Source: Coptis chinensis
Taxonomy: Eukaryota; Streptophyta; Magnoliopsida; Ranunculales; Ranunculaceae
DNA: 64,000 nucleotides
Direction: 5' to 3'
Assembly: GCA_015680905.1 (NCBI GenBank)
Contig: CM027377.1
Location: forward strand, 86,943,001-87,007,000
Shown here piece by piece: positions 1 to 10,371 of the stretch. Made by a program: the position numbers and the translations under genes. How positions within the stretch are numbered: the first letter of the stretch is position 1; each line of letters starts with the position of its first letter. The notes under the pieces are model-generated. The model ran no database searches, had not been told where the DNA came from, and saw only the letters and a list, made by a program, of their open reading frames with translations.

Positions 1-110
1 TGCAATCTTTAGAGGCTCTCCATGACCAGTTAGCCACTTTGGGAGCTTGTCGTTAAGTAACTTCGGGATCATCTTCAGCTAATCTTGAAGATTCACAGTA
101 GGAGCTTTAG
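1..110 (+). pseudogene. C-terminal tail of an upstream coiled-coil ORF (ORF0) of element G
   Basis: The frame from position 2 reads a short stretch containing QLATLGA and then a stop. It matches the end of the longer ORF at 44885-45213 in element F, which contains EQLASMGA at the same place, followed in both by an S-rich tail and a stop. Only about 35 codons are in the window and an in-frame stop already interrupts them. In F the ORF is a broken repeat of amphipathic segments. The function is unknown. Confidence 0.45.
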
Positions 111-420
111 TAATTCAAGTTAATAATGACTGGTCATTTGTTTTTCCTTATGTAATTACATTTTATTTTTCTATTAATGTATGTCGTGTGTCTATTAATT
201 TCTCAAAAATTTGTATCTTGAGATGAATTAAATGAGAAGTTATATACTTTATAAGATTATTGTCTTCCTTGTATTTATATATATAGAACGTTAAAAAAAA
301 CATTGGGCCTAATGATTAAGTCAAACGGACTGATAAAAAAAAAAAGCCCAACGGTCTGATCCACCATTAGGCCCAACGGCTCTATTCAGCACGCTTTCCC
401 CTAAACAGTCAAGTTTCTCC
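111..420 (+). other. AT-rich non-coding spacer of element G
   Basis: No ORF, repeat or recognisable motif is seen apart from short A-runs. The last 110 bases are richer in GC and lead into the TATA-like box at 421, so they could hold upstream promoter sequence. Confidence 0.4.
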
Positions 421-513
421 CTATAAATTTCAACCCTCCTCACCATACTTCACTCATCCAATTCTCTCACTCTCCACAAATTAATCTTCCCCACATCTAA
501 TTTTCTTCACATC
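421..513 (+). promoter_or_regulatory. Internal promoter-like segment (TATA box plus C/T-rich leader)
   Basis: CTATAAATTT at 421-430 is followed by about 80 bases rich in C and T with no ATG until 514. Element F has the same arrangement at 45587-45696 (CTATAAATAA, a C/T-rich leader, then ATG). The same architecture in two diverged copies suggests an internal transcription start rather than chance, but an AT-rich background makes TATA-like strings common. This is inferred from layout only. Confidence 0.45.
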
Positions 514-633
514 ATGAATCAAATTGACAAATTTGAAAAGCAGCAACATGACTATGCATTCAAGGTCTTCATGTAATGGTGTTTATCGTTGTCATACTAT
601 TGGTTATGCATCTAATCCTACAAAATATCTAGA
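514..633 (+). pseudogene. Tiny ORF with a charged N-terminus and hydrophobic C-terminus (ORF-m), frameshifted
   Basis: The first ATG after the promoter-like segment opens 20 codons, MNQIDKFEKQQHDYAFKVFM. A stop follows, but one frame over the reading continues with MVFIVVILLVMHLILQNI and a stop at 631-633. Element F has the same design at 45697-45816: KFEQRQIEYATQVFM, then a hydrophobic run, ending NI before the stop. The hydrophobic run is long enough (about 16-18 residues) for one membrane pass. Substitutions between copies keep hydrophobic residues hydrophobic, which suggests it was once translated. I do not recognise a family. The copy here is broken by a small frameshift. Confidence 0.5.
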
Positions 634-975
634 TCTATGTAACCTACATATTTCCCTTTCTTTAATGTTTTTGTACATTAGCGTGGCGTGTTAAATAATT
701 CTCAAACATTTGTATCGTTTACGTATTAAATAGAGAAATTATCTATGTTATATTTGTGTGTATTATTTGTATTTTTACTTTATCATAATTAGAAAAAAAT
801 TAGAAAAACCATAAAAATTCAAAAAATTCAAAAACTTACCAAAAGAAAACAAGCTCGAATCATTGTGTTCGAATCAAGTAGAGCACGCACTTAGGTATGC
901 CTAACTAAGGTCTCGCGTGCTACTGTGTAACTTCTAACAAACTTCAAATATTAAGGTCTACTACATCATTTCAGA
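634..975 (+). other. Non-coding interval of element G
   Basis: AT-rich spacer after the tiny ORF. I see no gene. A GCGTGC-containing patch near 880-925 (inverted-looking GCACGC and GCGTGC) is the only GC-rich spot. Confidence 0.4.
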
Positions 976-1205
976 ATATACGTGTTGGTCTAACTACCCT
1001 GTAAAACCTTCCTCCATATGTTCTATCTCTTTTCAAGCTTCGCTCACAGTCTTAGGGACCTGACTTTAAATGCCCTATTTGATAACTCAAGGTAGACAAT
1101 ACGTGTTGGTTTAACTGCCCTGTGAAACCTTCCTCCGTATTGTCTAATATTTGTGAACAACTCATTAATCGTCTTGGGAATCTGACGTTAAACGACCCAC
1201 CTTGG
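976..1205 (+). repeat. Two-copy tandem duplication of about 115 bp
   Basis: Two consecutive units each begin with ATACGTGTTGGT, continue through a stretch reading CCCTGTRAAACCTTCCTCC and end with a copy of the GGGAATCTGACGTTAAA-type motif (1049-1077 and 1171-1200). The units are diverged by many substitutions and by different spacers, so the duplication is old. Element F has a single related unit near 46020-46060. Confidence 0.65.
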
Positions 1206-1296
1206 ATACACTTACTGGCTACATATGAACTCATAAATGTGTGCGACAACAACACATGTTTCACTTGTGTCTTCTCTGCAAATTAATTCTTGATCC

Positions 1297-1376
1297 GTGT
1301 ATAATTATAAGGTTTAAATCTTTAGCCCTCTTCATTTCACTCAACCTTCTCTATTCTTCCCTCACTTCGAATTAAA
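1297..1376 (+). promoter_or_regulatory. Second promoter-like segment before ORF1
   Basis: TATAATTATAA at 1300-1310 is followed by about 50 bases of almost pure pyrimidine-rich leader up to the ATG at 1377. Elements F (TATTTATAGATA near 46090, ATG 46153) and A (leader before ATG 16577 on the minus strand) have equivalent leaders before ORF1. The promoter role is inferred from the arrangement. Confidence 0.35.
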
Positions 1377-2386
1377 ATGACTCCACCAAGAGGTATCAGC
1401 CGAAAAAAAAAATTTTAATGAATTTTCATGAAGGCATGTTTCATCCATATTTTGACACTTGAAATTATCTGGCGAGGATGGTTGCCTCTTTTACATAATT
1501 GAAGCAGATTATTCTAGGGAATTGGTTATGAAGTTCTACAAGCATAGCAATTTTGAAAGCGGTATATTCTTTTTCGTGCCAATGGACAACGGTTTGAATT
1601 GATTCCAGAAATCATCTCTCGAGATCGTTTAAGTCCCAATGACATACCCCGAGCTGCATCTTGGATACCGATATTTGACTCCATCAAGCAACTAATGCTT
1701 GCAACTGTCTCTTATGGCTAATTGGGCCAAAGGAACCACGTTGTTCTCCAGCGATCCTTGCAACAAAATCAACGAGCTATGCTCCATTGGTTAGCACACA
1801 ATGTGGTTGGAACTTCAAAAACATTTGAACTTACCAAACCTCTCCTCCACCTACTCTGGGTGACGCAGAATCAAAGAGAGGTTTTTTGCATAATCCAATT
1901 TCTCTGGGACGCGATTGTCAGAGCAAGGAAAATATTAGCCCCTTTGCCCACCATAGTGACAAAAATCATGTTGCGTTGGGGTTTCCAAGCTATTCACCCA
2001 ACAATTCCCCTTAAAATGGCGGGCCTTATTACACTCAACGTCGAGTGCGCCCCAGGTTTTTGGACCTAGATGCTCAAATGAACTTGGCTGATGACCAAGA
2101 CACAGAAGAACAAGTCCCCTCCTTCGAAAACTTCTTTGATGAGGATGCCCTGCACAACATTTTTAATCCGATGGTAGGCCTTCACTTTATTCACCAAGGC
2201 ATGCATGAAAAGCACGCACGTCAGGAAATCATCATCGCAAATCTTTTGGACTTCCAGGAATGTCAGTCGATGCATGACGTTGAACAGGAGGAAATCTTGG
2301 AAAACCACTCACACAACTTGGAAAATCATGCTCTCCTACTGGACAACCAAACAATGATATCCACAAATCAAGGGGAACTTCAGTAA
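1377..2386 (+). pseudogene. ORF1 of element G, degenerate (plant-transposon-type accessory protein)
   Basis: The ORF starts MTPPRG and is collinear with ORF1 of F (46153-47246) and A (16577-15338, minus). The best-kept block contains QRSLQQNQ and WLAHNVVGTSKTFELTKPLLHLL-like sequence, nearly identical to F. The C-terminal third contains HNIFNPMVGLHFIHQG followed by an E/N/H-rich probable coiled coil. Several in-frame stops occupy the first 110 codons and a frameshift lies near 2045-2069, so it cannot make a full protein. The layout, between pol and the 3' LTR, is where Athila-type elements carry an env-like or unknown ORF. Resemblance to the family annotated in plants as putative plant transposon protein is from memory and should be tested by profile search. 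Confidence 0.6.
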
Positions 2387-2928
2387 TAACTCTCCCAGTA
2401 GATTGATTAACTGAACAGTCTTGTCCAAGATCTGCTTCCACCTAATCATCGTCAACCTGGCTCTAGATCATTTTCCCCTTTTCAAAATTAGGTTGTTAGT
2501 TCTTTCTTAGGAAGCATCCTCTCTTAGTCAAAATCTTTTGACATTTTTTTTGTGTTTTGTTTTGATAAGTAATAGTTAAGTTTAGTATGTCCATTAGGTT
2601 GTAATAATTCTAGTTGTTATCAATAAACCGTCATTTCAAACAAATTTTAAACTATTGTTTTAAATTTGTTTTGCGTGAGGGGCTTATCTTCTTCCATACT
2701 CTTGCATCTATCCCAAACGGACTTTATTGGACTCTTCTCTTTGCTCCAATTTATCATCGGGCATGGAGAACATATTTGATTCCCCTTGTGGTGGGACCTT
2801 CTTGTAGCTTCACTTAACGTGACTTTCTATTTGGACTTCTCATCATCGGCTGATTGATAGTGCATCGAGGGATTCCCTGCTATAAGTCATGCCTTTCTCT
2901 ACTCCATCAAGGATCATCTTCATCAAGT
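2387..2928 (+). other. Spacer between ORF1 and ORF2, with a short leader
   Basis: No ORF continuous with the neighbours. The final 55 bases (CTATAAG near 2879, then a C/T/A-rich leader into ATG 2929) repeat the TATA-plus-leader pattern seen before the other ORFs of this element, though more weakly. Confidence 0.35.
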
Positions 2929-3909
2929 ATGGCAACTCCAAAAATCATTCCTGAGCAATCATTCCAGGTTATGATGGACTCCCCTAGTTATGGGCTTCAC
3001 TTCGTGACTACATCACCGACATCGGGTGGTCTTCCTTAGTTCTTAAACCCCGACCAAACTTATTTTCCAAGTTTGGCTGCATATATTTTAGGCCAATATG
3101 GAAGACACATAAGCATTCAGCTATGCACAAGGTTTCTTCCTAGGCGGGTTCACCATCACAGTTGGTGGCACACAACATATCTTTTATGAGCCAACAATTG
3201 CCCTAACTTTGGATCTTCCTTATCACGAGCCTACGACAATATGGTCATACATTAACCAGAATTCATACCATTCTTTTTCATGGCCTCATTTTCACTAGAC
3301 ATATGGTGATGGTCTCGCACGGACAGACGAAGGAGCTGCACCTGGCAGATGGCCAGAGACCACCATTCCCTTAGCAAGCATGACCATGAACGTGGGAAAT
3401 GTGATGTTATTTGTCCTTCTAAACATCTTTGGAGATTGGCATTTTTCTACTACCAATGACACTTCATGTGTAGTCTTCAATGCTCTTGCTCATGGTCATA
3501 CACTCTTTGATATCACACACTGTGTTATCTCAAATTTGAAAAGAGCTCACAATTTTTGACACAATTATTTACTTTTACCGGTAACCTCATGCTAAATTAT
3601 GAGGACACATTTCCCATAGTTTTCGGCCACTTTTAACGACTGGGTTAAGGTCGATTCTATGTGCCCTGCGAACAAAATCATTCATTCATTGAGGTTTAGG
3701 GCATAGTGTGGACAGTCTTCACGGTACCTGCAGAACATTCATTGCTTCCCTGACGACAATGATATGTTGGCACATTTGAACGAATCAGGAGCTCTGCAAT
3801 GGAGCACCATTTGGTAAACCATTATCTATTGATGTGATGCTAAGGAAATGCATTTCACTCTATATGATGAGAGAATGATCAGTATCTAGTGGTTGGTAAA
3901 ATTTGAGTA
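2929..3909 (+). pseudogene. ORF2 of element G, degenerate conserved accessory protein
   Basis: The start, ATPKIIPEQSF after Met, matches F ORF2 (ASPKIIPEQSF). In changing frames the copy then keeps the blocks seen in F: a PEQTYSP-like stretch, FYEPTIALTLDLPY-like stretch, IPLASMTMNVGNVMLF, and a C-terminal DITHCVISNLKRAH-like stretch. At least three frameshifts and several stops are present. ORF2 is also found in D and A, so it was a standard gene of this group. I know no function; the pattern of short conserved aromatic and hydrophobic blocks resembles a folded globular protein rather than a membrane protein. Confidence 0.6.
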
Positions 3910-4326
3910 AGCCACTGTGTATATATATCTAACTGTATATAGTTGTGTTTGGTGTGCTATATAATATATTATGTTAGAATAACTTTCTGTTGCAGATGTC
4001 CAGCCCTAATTTTGCTCACGGTTCTCAAGTATATTCATTCTTCATCTCTTTATACTTCGAGGACTAAGCATCATTCTATTTGGGGGTGCTTTAAACATGT
4101 AGCAATAATTAGGCAACTTGTAGATTGTATATAGTTTTTATTTTCTTTCTAAACAAATGTACTTTGTGACAAAGCTAGTCTTGTTTCTTTTTTTGTGAAG
4201 AAAATTGTCTAGAAATATCACATTAGCATTCGAATTAGGATTTGTTCTTAAGAAACTTAAGATAATACGTACGCAATAGTTATTACATCTTTTCATGAGC
4301 ATTCATGCACTGCGTGTCATTGATTG
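3910..4326 (+). other. Start of the 3' non-coding region with an internal purine tract
   Basis: After ORF2 comes GAGGACTAAGCATC near 4059 and TTTGGGGGTGC at 4079-4089, the same paired motif that elements D, E and F carry about 1.55 kb upstream of their 3' LTR. From there similarity to F (48601 onward) is continuous until the solo LTR. No ORF is credible here. Confidence 0.6.
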
Positions 4327-5554
4327 TGATAGGGTTATATACTAAAAGCATTACTTTTGTATTAACTCTAATTCGTTATATTTTGAATAAGAATCATATG
4401 GGTAAATGTTATGCATATTATATATGTTATTAGTTATATGCATGCGTCTAATACTTTATGTTGTAGATGATATGGTGTGTGGTGACACATAGAAGATTAT
4501 ATCATCAGTACCTTATAAAGTATAAGTAAACGTTCACAACCTAGATGGATTTGGACAAACCATTGGTATGGTTGTAGTATAATATGGTATTAGTCTATCT
4601 TGACTATAGGATTACACTAGTACACTTTGTGTGTATTGAACAGGACCAAGTGAGGTTGTTTCTCTTTACACTGACTATATAAGAGAACAAATACCTCTGT
4701 TATTATGGATGCTTGTCCTCTTAATCCGGATATAATAATGGGCACTTACGTGCATTGTACATTGCTTTAAATCATCAATGAGTGAGATTCATTTGTGAAT
4801 CAACAAACTCGATAGATCGGGTAATGACATTGTATGTAAGGTGTGCTGTTGATTATAGAAGGAATCCATGACCCGCAGGAAGTCGGGTTGATGATGTCCC
4901 CTTGAGAAGCTCATAAGGATTGTCATGTAAACCCTGCAAGTGGATTTAATCTGACATGACAATGAGGTTGAGTGGTACTACTCAAGGACATAAGAAGTTG
5001 ATTAATGTAGTTGTCAGTAACTTGACTTAATCAACGGGCATTCGATATCTTAAACACGGGGAGATCAACGAGCATATAATATGGAGCCCATAAACGCTGA
5101 CACGTAATTTGGGATTAGGGCGGTAGTGCAATAATGGCCTTTAGTGGAATAAGCCATTTGTTGGTGGACTTGGGCCGTGTGTTCTGGGCGAACATGGGAA
5201 GCACAAACCCGTCAGGAGGCCCAACCTTAATTTCTCCTCATGGTCCCTGTTGTAGCCTATATAAAGAAACATTTTCTTCTTGGCCATTTTCACTATTCAC
5301 TTGATTGGAAAAATAGAGGCAAAGAGTGAAAGAAAGGGTGGTAGATCGTTGCCCACACAACGTCCATTATAAGGATAGGAATACAACAGAAGATCAAGAG
5401 GTTGCTGATTTCATAGATCTTGGATTCTCAGAGATATCACAGCTGATCTAAAGGTTGAATTTCTAACCAAAATCATGAGAACCCTTTATTCCGCTGTGCA
5501 TGGGTTTTAGCGGTTTGTAGTAAATCATTCGATGTAACCATAACGGTTCCTACA
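4327..5554 (+). repeat. Solo LTR 1 (1228 bp) with 5-bp target duplication GATTG
   Basis: It starts TGATAGGGTTATATAC and ends CCATAACGGTTCCTACA, so it has TG...CA ends. GATTG occurs directly before (4322-4326) and after (5555-5559), and removing the insert plus one GATTG restores collinearity with elements E and F. This is what is left after unequal recombination between the two LTRs of one retrotransposon. A promoter-like TATATAAA lies at 5258-5265. Two more copies occur at 7437-8692 and 55585-56813 (reverse). No internal region of the parent element is in the window, so copia or gypsy cannot be decided. Confidence 0.92.
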
Positions 5555-6330
5555 GATTGTACATAGTAGTAAGTTTACGGAACCCACGGTTAGACTACTT
5601 AATTACCAATCATGTGAGAATCTAACAAAAAGCTTCGATATGTGTGAATTATGAGTAACGACCACGAGGGTAGTTATTTTGAATAGAGAAAAATCGCGTC
5701 TACTTACTTGATCACTATTCGAATCTTAGGCGAGAATTTAGGCTTTCTTTGGATCGACAGAGCTAAAAGTTCACACCGTTACAAACTTTACCACTAGTCG
5801 CCCCACTGAACCTTTTATCAAACCTTTCACTTTCACCAACAATTCCTTACCCATCCAATAACCCAAAATAAAATAAACCCACCTAGATGATAAGTATGAG
5901 AAATAGGATGAAAAGTGGAAAAATAAAGAGAAAGACATGTCCTAAATCAAAATCAGTTACTTGCTTTAGAAAGAAAAAGAAAGAAAAATAGAAATATGTT
6001 TCCAAAAAATCAAAGTTAGAACTCCCCAAAATCAAATCAAAAGGAGTCCAAAAGCTTAAAAGTGCTAGGTATGGAAATTCATGTAGAAGCTGGAAAATGA
6101 AACAAGGATTTCTCTAGTATAAATATCTCGAAGTCCTTATTCTATTATACTTGTCATTTTTTATTTTACATTCCTATTTTCTTCTACACTACCACTTAAG
6201 CCCCATAATACCTAATAAAGACTTCTAGCTCAATTAGGAGTATGATGGTGTGATAATAAGTAGTGGACGTGATTGATTGACCTCGGCTCCTCTGACTGTC
6301 ATAAGATATGTAATAAGCTGTGTAAGATCA
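5555..6330 (+). other. Remainder of the 3' non-coding region of element G
   Basis: Continues collinearly with E (26330-27100) and F (48840-49640): GTAAGTTT, a GAGAATTTAGG stretch, an A-rich block and the CTCAATTAGGAGTA block. Similarity fades near 6330 before the hairpin and the terminal purine tract, so the element is truncated there. Confidence 0.65.
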
Positions 6331-6740
6331 ATACTGTGTACACAAAAAAAAGAGAGCAAAAACTTAACTTTTTATTTATACTCTTATGAAATTTCATAGA
6401 AAACTGAAATTCCGAACACACCATGCAAAGGTAAAGGCGTGCCCATCGGGAAGGCCAAGACGACTAGATGCGTCGACCTCCTTCTATCCCATCTTCTAGT
6501 AACTTTGCTTCATGAAAAAAGAGTGGAAAAAAACTATCTTCTTTTTTTTCTAGGCAAAGGCACGGGTGCCCTTTGGAAAGGGCATATGAGGGCGCCGCGG
6601 TGCCCCTTCTCTCTTCACACCTAACAAGACTGCGATGTTAGCATCCTGGAAAGTTCTTCACCAGAGCATGCGCACCCCTTCTCCAAGGCAAATTAGGGCG
6701 CGTGCGCCCCTTCACCTCTTCACATGAATAATATAAATTC
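6331..6740 (+). other. GC-punctuated non-coding region with two diverged GCGC-type repeats
   Basis: AT-rich sequence is interrupted by two related blocks near 6553-6625 and 6680-6730. Each has an AAGGCA stretch, then a GGGCGC core, GTGCSCCCCTTC and CTCTTCACA. The cores are near-palindromic (GGGCGCGTGCGCCCC). They recall the GCGC-rich leader repeats of elements A and D, so this may be the leader of another decayed element whose ORF begins at 6741. Confidence 0.35.
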
Positions 6741-8724
6741 ATGCCACATGGTGAGGGACTTCACTCAACAGTTTCTACATCTACTCGGGATTTATCTGTG
6801 GACGATCAACCTCAGAGCATAAGATCAGTTGCAAGACTTCCAAGTGTTGTGACAACTATTTTCAAAGTGGTAGTTGAAGCGGCTAAAGACGTTACTAAGG
6901 TCAGAAGTTTTGCAAATGTGTTTGATTGGTTGAGTCATGGTCTAAATTTATCAGGGGTGACCAACTACGGGTAATAAGTTAAAGCAATCCCTATGGAAGA
7001 TACAGATTATGAAGAATTTAATGACAATGTTGCAGAAGCCCAGCCCACTCATCCTAAAAAGAAACGAAAGTATGTTGAAAAGTTTGGTGGAAATACAACA
7101 ATGCTTAAGAGGAACACTAGTACAGCTTACGATTCTGTTTTTGATAATGAGCTATGGTTATGATGATGTCAATGTTGGGCATATGGTAATGAATGCTTCT
7201 CAGACTGGCACATCTTTTGGAAACAAGGACGATGATTCCTTGATGGAGTAGTATAGTGTAGCCAATAACACAAATGAAATTGCAAGAAAGATGGTAAAGG
7301 ATCATAATCGAACTGTTGTTGGAGCGACCATAATGAATGTAAATATGTGGAAACCACCACATTACCAGGCAGCACAAGAGGTGAAAGAATTTAAGAATCT
7401 AGAAGGTGTTCAGAACAGAGTGACACTGGTGCAACTTGATAGGGTTATATACTAAAATCATTACTTTTGTATTAACTCCAATTCTTTATTTTTTGAATGA
7501 GAATCATATAGGCGAATGTTATGCATATTATATATGTTATTAGTTATATGTATGCATCTAATACTTTATATTGTAGATGATATGGTGTGTGGTGACACAC
7601 AGAAGATCATATCATCAGTACCTTATAAAGTATAAGTAAACGTTCATAGCCTAGAAGGATTTGGACAAACCATTGGTATGGTTGTAGTATAATCTGGTAT
7701 TAGTCTATCTTGACTATAGGATTACACTAGTACACTTTGTGTGTATTGAATAGGACCAAGTGAGGTTGTTTCTCTTTATACTAACTATATAAGAGAACAA
7801 ACACCTCTGTTATTATGGATGCTTGTCCTCTTAATCTGGATATAATAACGGGCACTTACGTGCATTATACATTACTTTAAATCATCAATGAGTGAGATTC
7901 ATTTGTGAATCAACAAACTCGATGGATTGGGTAAAGACATTGTATATAAGGTGTGTTGTTGATTATAGAAGGAATCCATGACCCACAAGAAGTCGGGTTG
8001 ATGATGTCCCTTTGAGAAGCTCATAAGGATTGTCATGTAAACCCTGCAGGTGGATTTAATCTGACATGACAATATGGTTGAGTGGTACTACTCAAGAACA
8101 TAAGAAGTTGATTGATGTAGTTGTAAGAACTTGACTTAATCAACGGCTTATATCTTAACACGGGGAGATCAACAAGCATATAATATGGAGCTCATAAACA
8201 TAATACACGTAAGTTGGGATTAGGGCGGTAGTGCAACAATGGCCTTTAGTGGAATAAACCATTTGTTGATGGACTTGGGCCGTGTGTTCTAGGCGAACAT
8301 GGGAAGCCCAAGCCCGTCAGGAGGCCTAAACCTAATTTTTTCTCATGGTCCCTATTGTAGCCTATAAAAAGAAACACCTCTTTCTTGGTTGTTTGAACAT
8401 AAAAGAAAAACTTAGGTTTTGCTTAAGAAAAGAGAGTTCCAAAATCGGTTCTAACTTTGTGAGAGGCCAAGAGAGAAAGAAGGAGCTGGTAGATCGTTGC
8501 CCACACAACATCCATTTGAAAGATAGGAATACAACGGAAGATCAAGAGGTTGCTTATTCGCAGAGTTTGGATTCTCGAGGAGATGTCACAAACGGGATCA
8601 AAGGTATGATTCCTAACAAAATTGTGAACACCTTTATTCCCATCAGCATGGTTTTCACCGTTTATAAAACTGCGACCATAACGGATCCCGCACAACTAAG
8701 CCTGGTTTTAGGTTATTGAAGGAG
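6741..8724 (+). pseudogene. Broken unknown gene, interrupted by solo LTR 2
   Basis: One frame from ATG 6741 reads about 77 codons to a TAA, then continues in the same frame to 7161 through a basic PKKKRKY stretch that resembles a nuclear localisation signal. After a +1 shift it continues through VNVGHMVMNASQTG, a TAG at 7249 and a further 60 codons with NMWKPPHYQAAQEVKEF. The solo LTR at 7437-8692 sits inside this reading; joined across it, the frame ends within a few codons. I do not recognise a family; it could be an accessory gene of a transposon or a host-gene fragment. Composition is not low-complexity, so a real ancestor is likely. Confidence 0.4.
7437..8692 (+). repeat. Solo LTR 2 (1256 bp) with 5-bp target duplication CAACT
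   Basis: Same family and orientation as the copy at 4327, starting TGATAGGGTTATATAC and ending CCATAACGGATCCCGCA. CAACT is present at 7432-7436 and 8693-8697. Differences from solo LTR 1 are mostly C/T and G/A transitions plus a few small indels, as expected for old methylated repeats. The 124-codon ORF that can be read at 8345-8719 runs through the LTR end into its flank and is not a gene. Confidence 0.92.
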
Positions 8725-10371
8725 AACAACAAGACAATTGTACTGTGAATGAAACTATGAGTGGTCTACTTGTTGAAGTTAAGATCTACTTGATTCTTAC
8801 TAAGCTTATAATGTTCTTTACGCATGTAGACACATAATTTTTATTGTCCTTTTACTAAATATTCTTTTGATAAACAGGGAAAAGGTGGTGCACACATGAC
8901 GATCCGAATGAGTCTCAAAGATTATCCTATCAACACTCGGTAATTATATTTAACTACAACCGGGCAAGAGCTTAGTTACTTCAATTTGAAGATTGTTTCA
9001 TCATTTTCCAACCTAATTGCTTATTAATCTATTTAAGATCATATTTTATTATTGTTTTTGTGGCATTTGTTTATACAAGATTTCCAAATTCTCTACATAG
9101 ATTGTTTGAGTAGCTTACATGAGAAACTCAATGAGGATCTACTTCCTAATAAACACAATCTAATGCTATTGATACCTTTATTTTATTTATTTTTTGTAGA
9201 AAAAATCTTTTTCAAACAATGTTTTCTTTTAGGAGGAGAGTTTCTAATGCTTATCTATATTCAATATATGATCGTCTTGACCGAACCATAAATTGTTCAT
9301 ATGGTTCCCAATCTCTTCCATGTTCATATTTTTCTCTTTATATTATTAGTTGCATATAGTTTGATCTCTCCTGAATTAATTGTATCATATTTGTTTTATT
9401 CTCTTAACAATAATTATGTATAGTAAATTCAATCAATAGTTGTAGACAAACGAGCATTTATTGGGACACATAAATGTAGCTCAAAGGAAGCTAATCAGGG
9501 GAAGTCCATTACAAGAAGAATATGATCAAGAGATTTGAATCTGAGCAATGCAATTTTAAAATTGGTTTATAATATAATATTGATAATTGATTCAGTTCTT
9601 AGCTCAAAGTTATCGTTGAGATTACATGTGAATGTCCTACAGATCATCAGTTAGCAGTGAAATTTAATGGCCGGGTGTATCAAAGTCACTACAAGAGTTC
9701 GATGGAAGAAGATGTGGCTTCAGATACCTCAATTACATTTGCAAGGCAAGTTCTTTGGTTAATTTCATTACTCATGAACATTTCAGTAAGTCGCCTAATA
9801 TACAGTCTATGACATGAATTTTCAAACTGACTCTTTCTTTTTAGTTTGAGTTTAAATATCTGCTACTTTTGTATACAAAATTATATTTTTTTGGCCATTT
9901 ACTCATTGATAATCAATTTGGAGGTATTCAATATATTAGTTAGGTTTCATAATGTGCATCTAATTGTATTTACTTTTTATGTAAAGTTGCACTTTTTTTG
10001 GTGCACTATTATTGTGATATTCTTCAGAGAAATGAAGAAGATTATCGGAACAAAGCCCAATACATTTTATGAAGAGTTAATCGGTATGTACATGTCTTTG
10101 ATTTTTAATGTAAATATATAGGTGAATATTCTTAACGTAAATTCTTAAAGACTTTGTTGCTTGGATTTCAATGAATGATTCTTGCTTGGTACTCGAGGGG
10201 CTTCAGGAGGATCTCAGAATAAACCCATGAGTGTAAGCAACAAATGCTTCTTGCAAAATAGTTGCTTCTTAAATATCTCTTTCTCGCTATAGTTGTTTCA
10301 GCCAAGTTAGATTATTGTGTGCATTCTAATGTCCATCTCAATTCTGGATAGATTTAATATTTAATATTTGG
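8725..10371. other. AT-rich region with possible exon-like fragments
   Basis: No convincing ORF. Short segments read like coding sequence next to splice-like signals: 8879-8941 after an AACAG (GKGGAHMTIRMSLKDY) and 9626-9752 (VAVKFNGRVYQSHYKSS-like, then ITFARQ before GTTCTT-type sequence). They are too short and too degraded to assign. They could belong to the broken gene at 6741. The rest is AT-rich with nothing recognisable. Confidence 0.25.

Larger units (their letters stand above)
1..6330 (+). mobile_element. Element G: truncated 3' half of an Athila-like LTR retrotransposon
   Basis: The stretch carries, in order, the tail of a coiled-coil ORF, a promoter-like segment with a tiny ORF, ORF1, ORF2, a purine tract and a 3' non-coding region. 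All are collinear with element F at about 44.9-49.7 kb. No gag, pol or LTR of its own remains: the left part lies outside the window and similarity to elements E and F stops near 6330, before the 3' LTR. A 1.2 kb solo LTR was later inserted at 4327. The assignment to the Athila group is by similarity to the neighbouring copies. The right boundary is approximate (within about 30 bp). Confidence 0.75.

Noticed and set aside
8345..8719. 124-codon frame at the end of solo LTR 2, and the overlapping minus-strand frame
   Set aside because: It crosses the LTR end into the flank, and the other two LTR copies do not keep it open.
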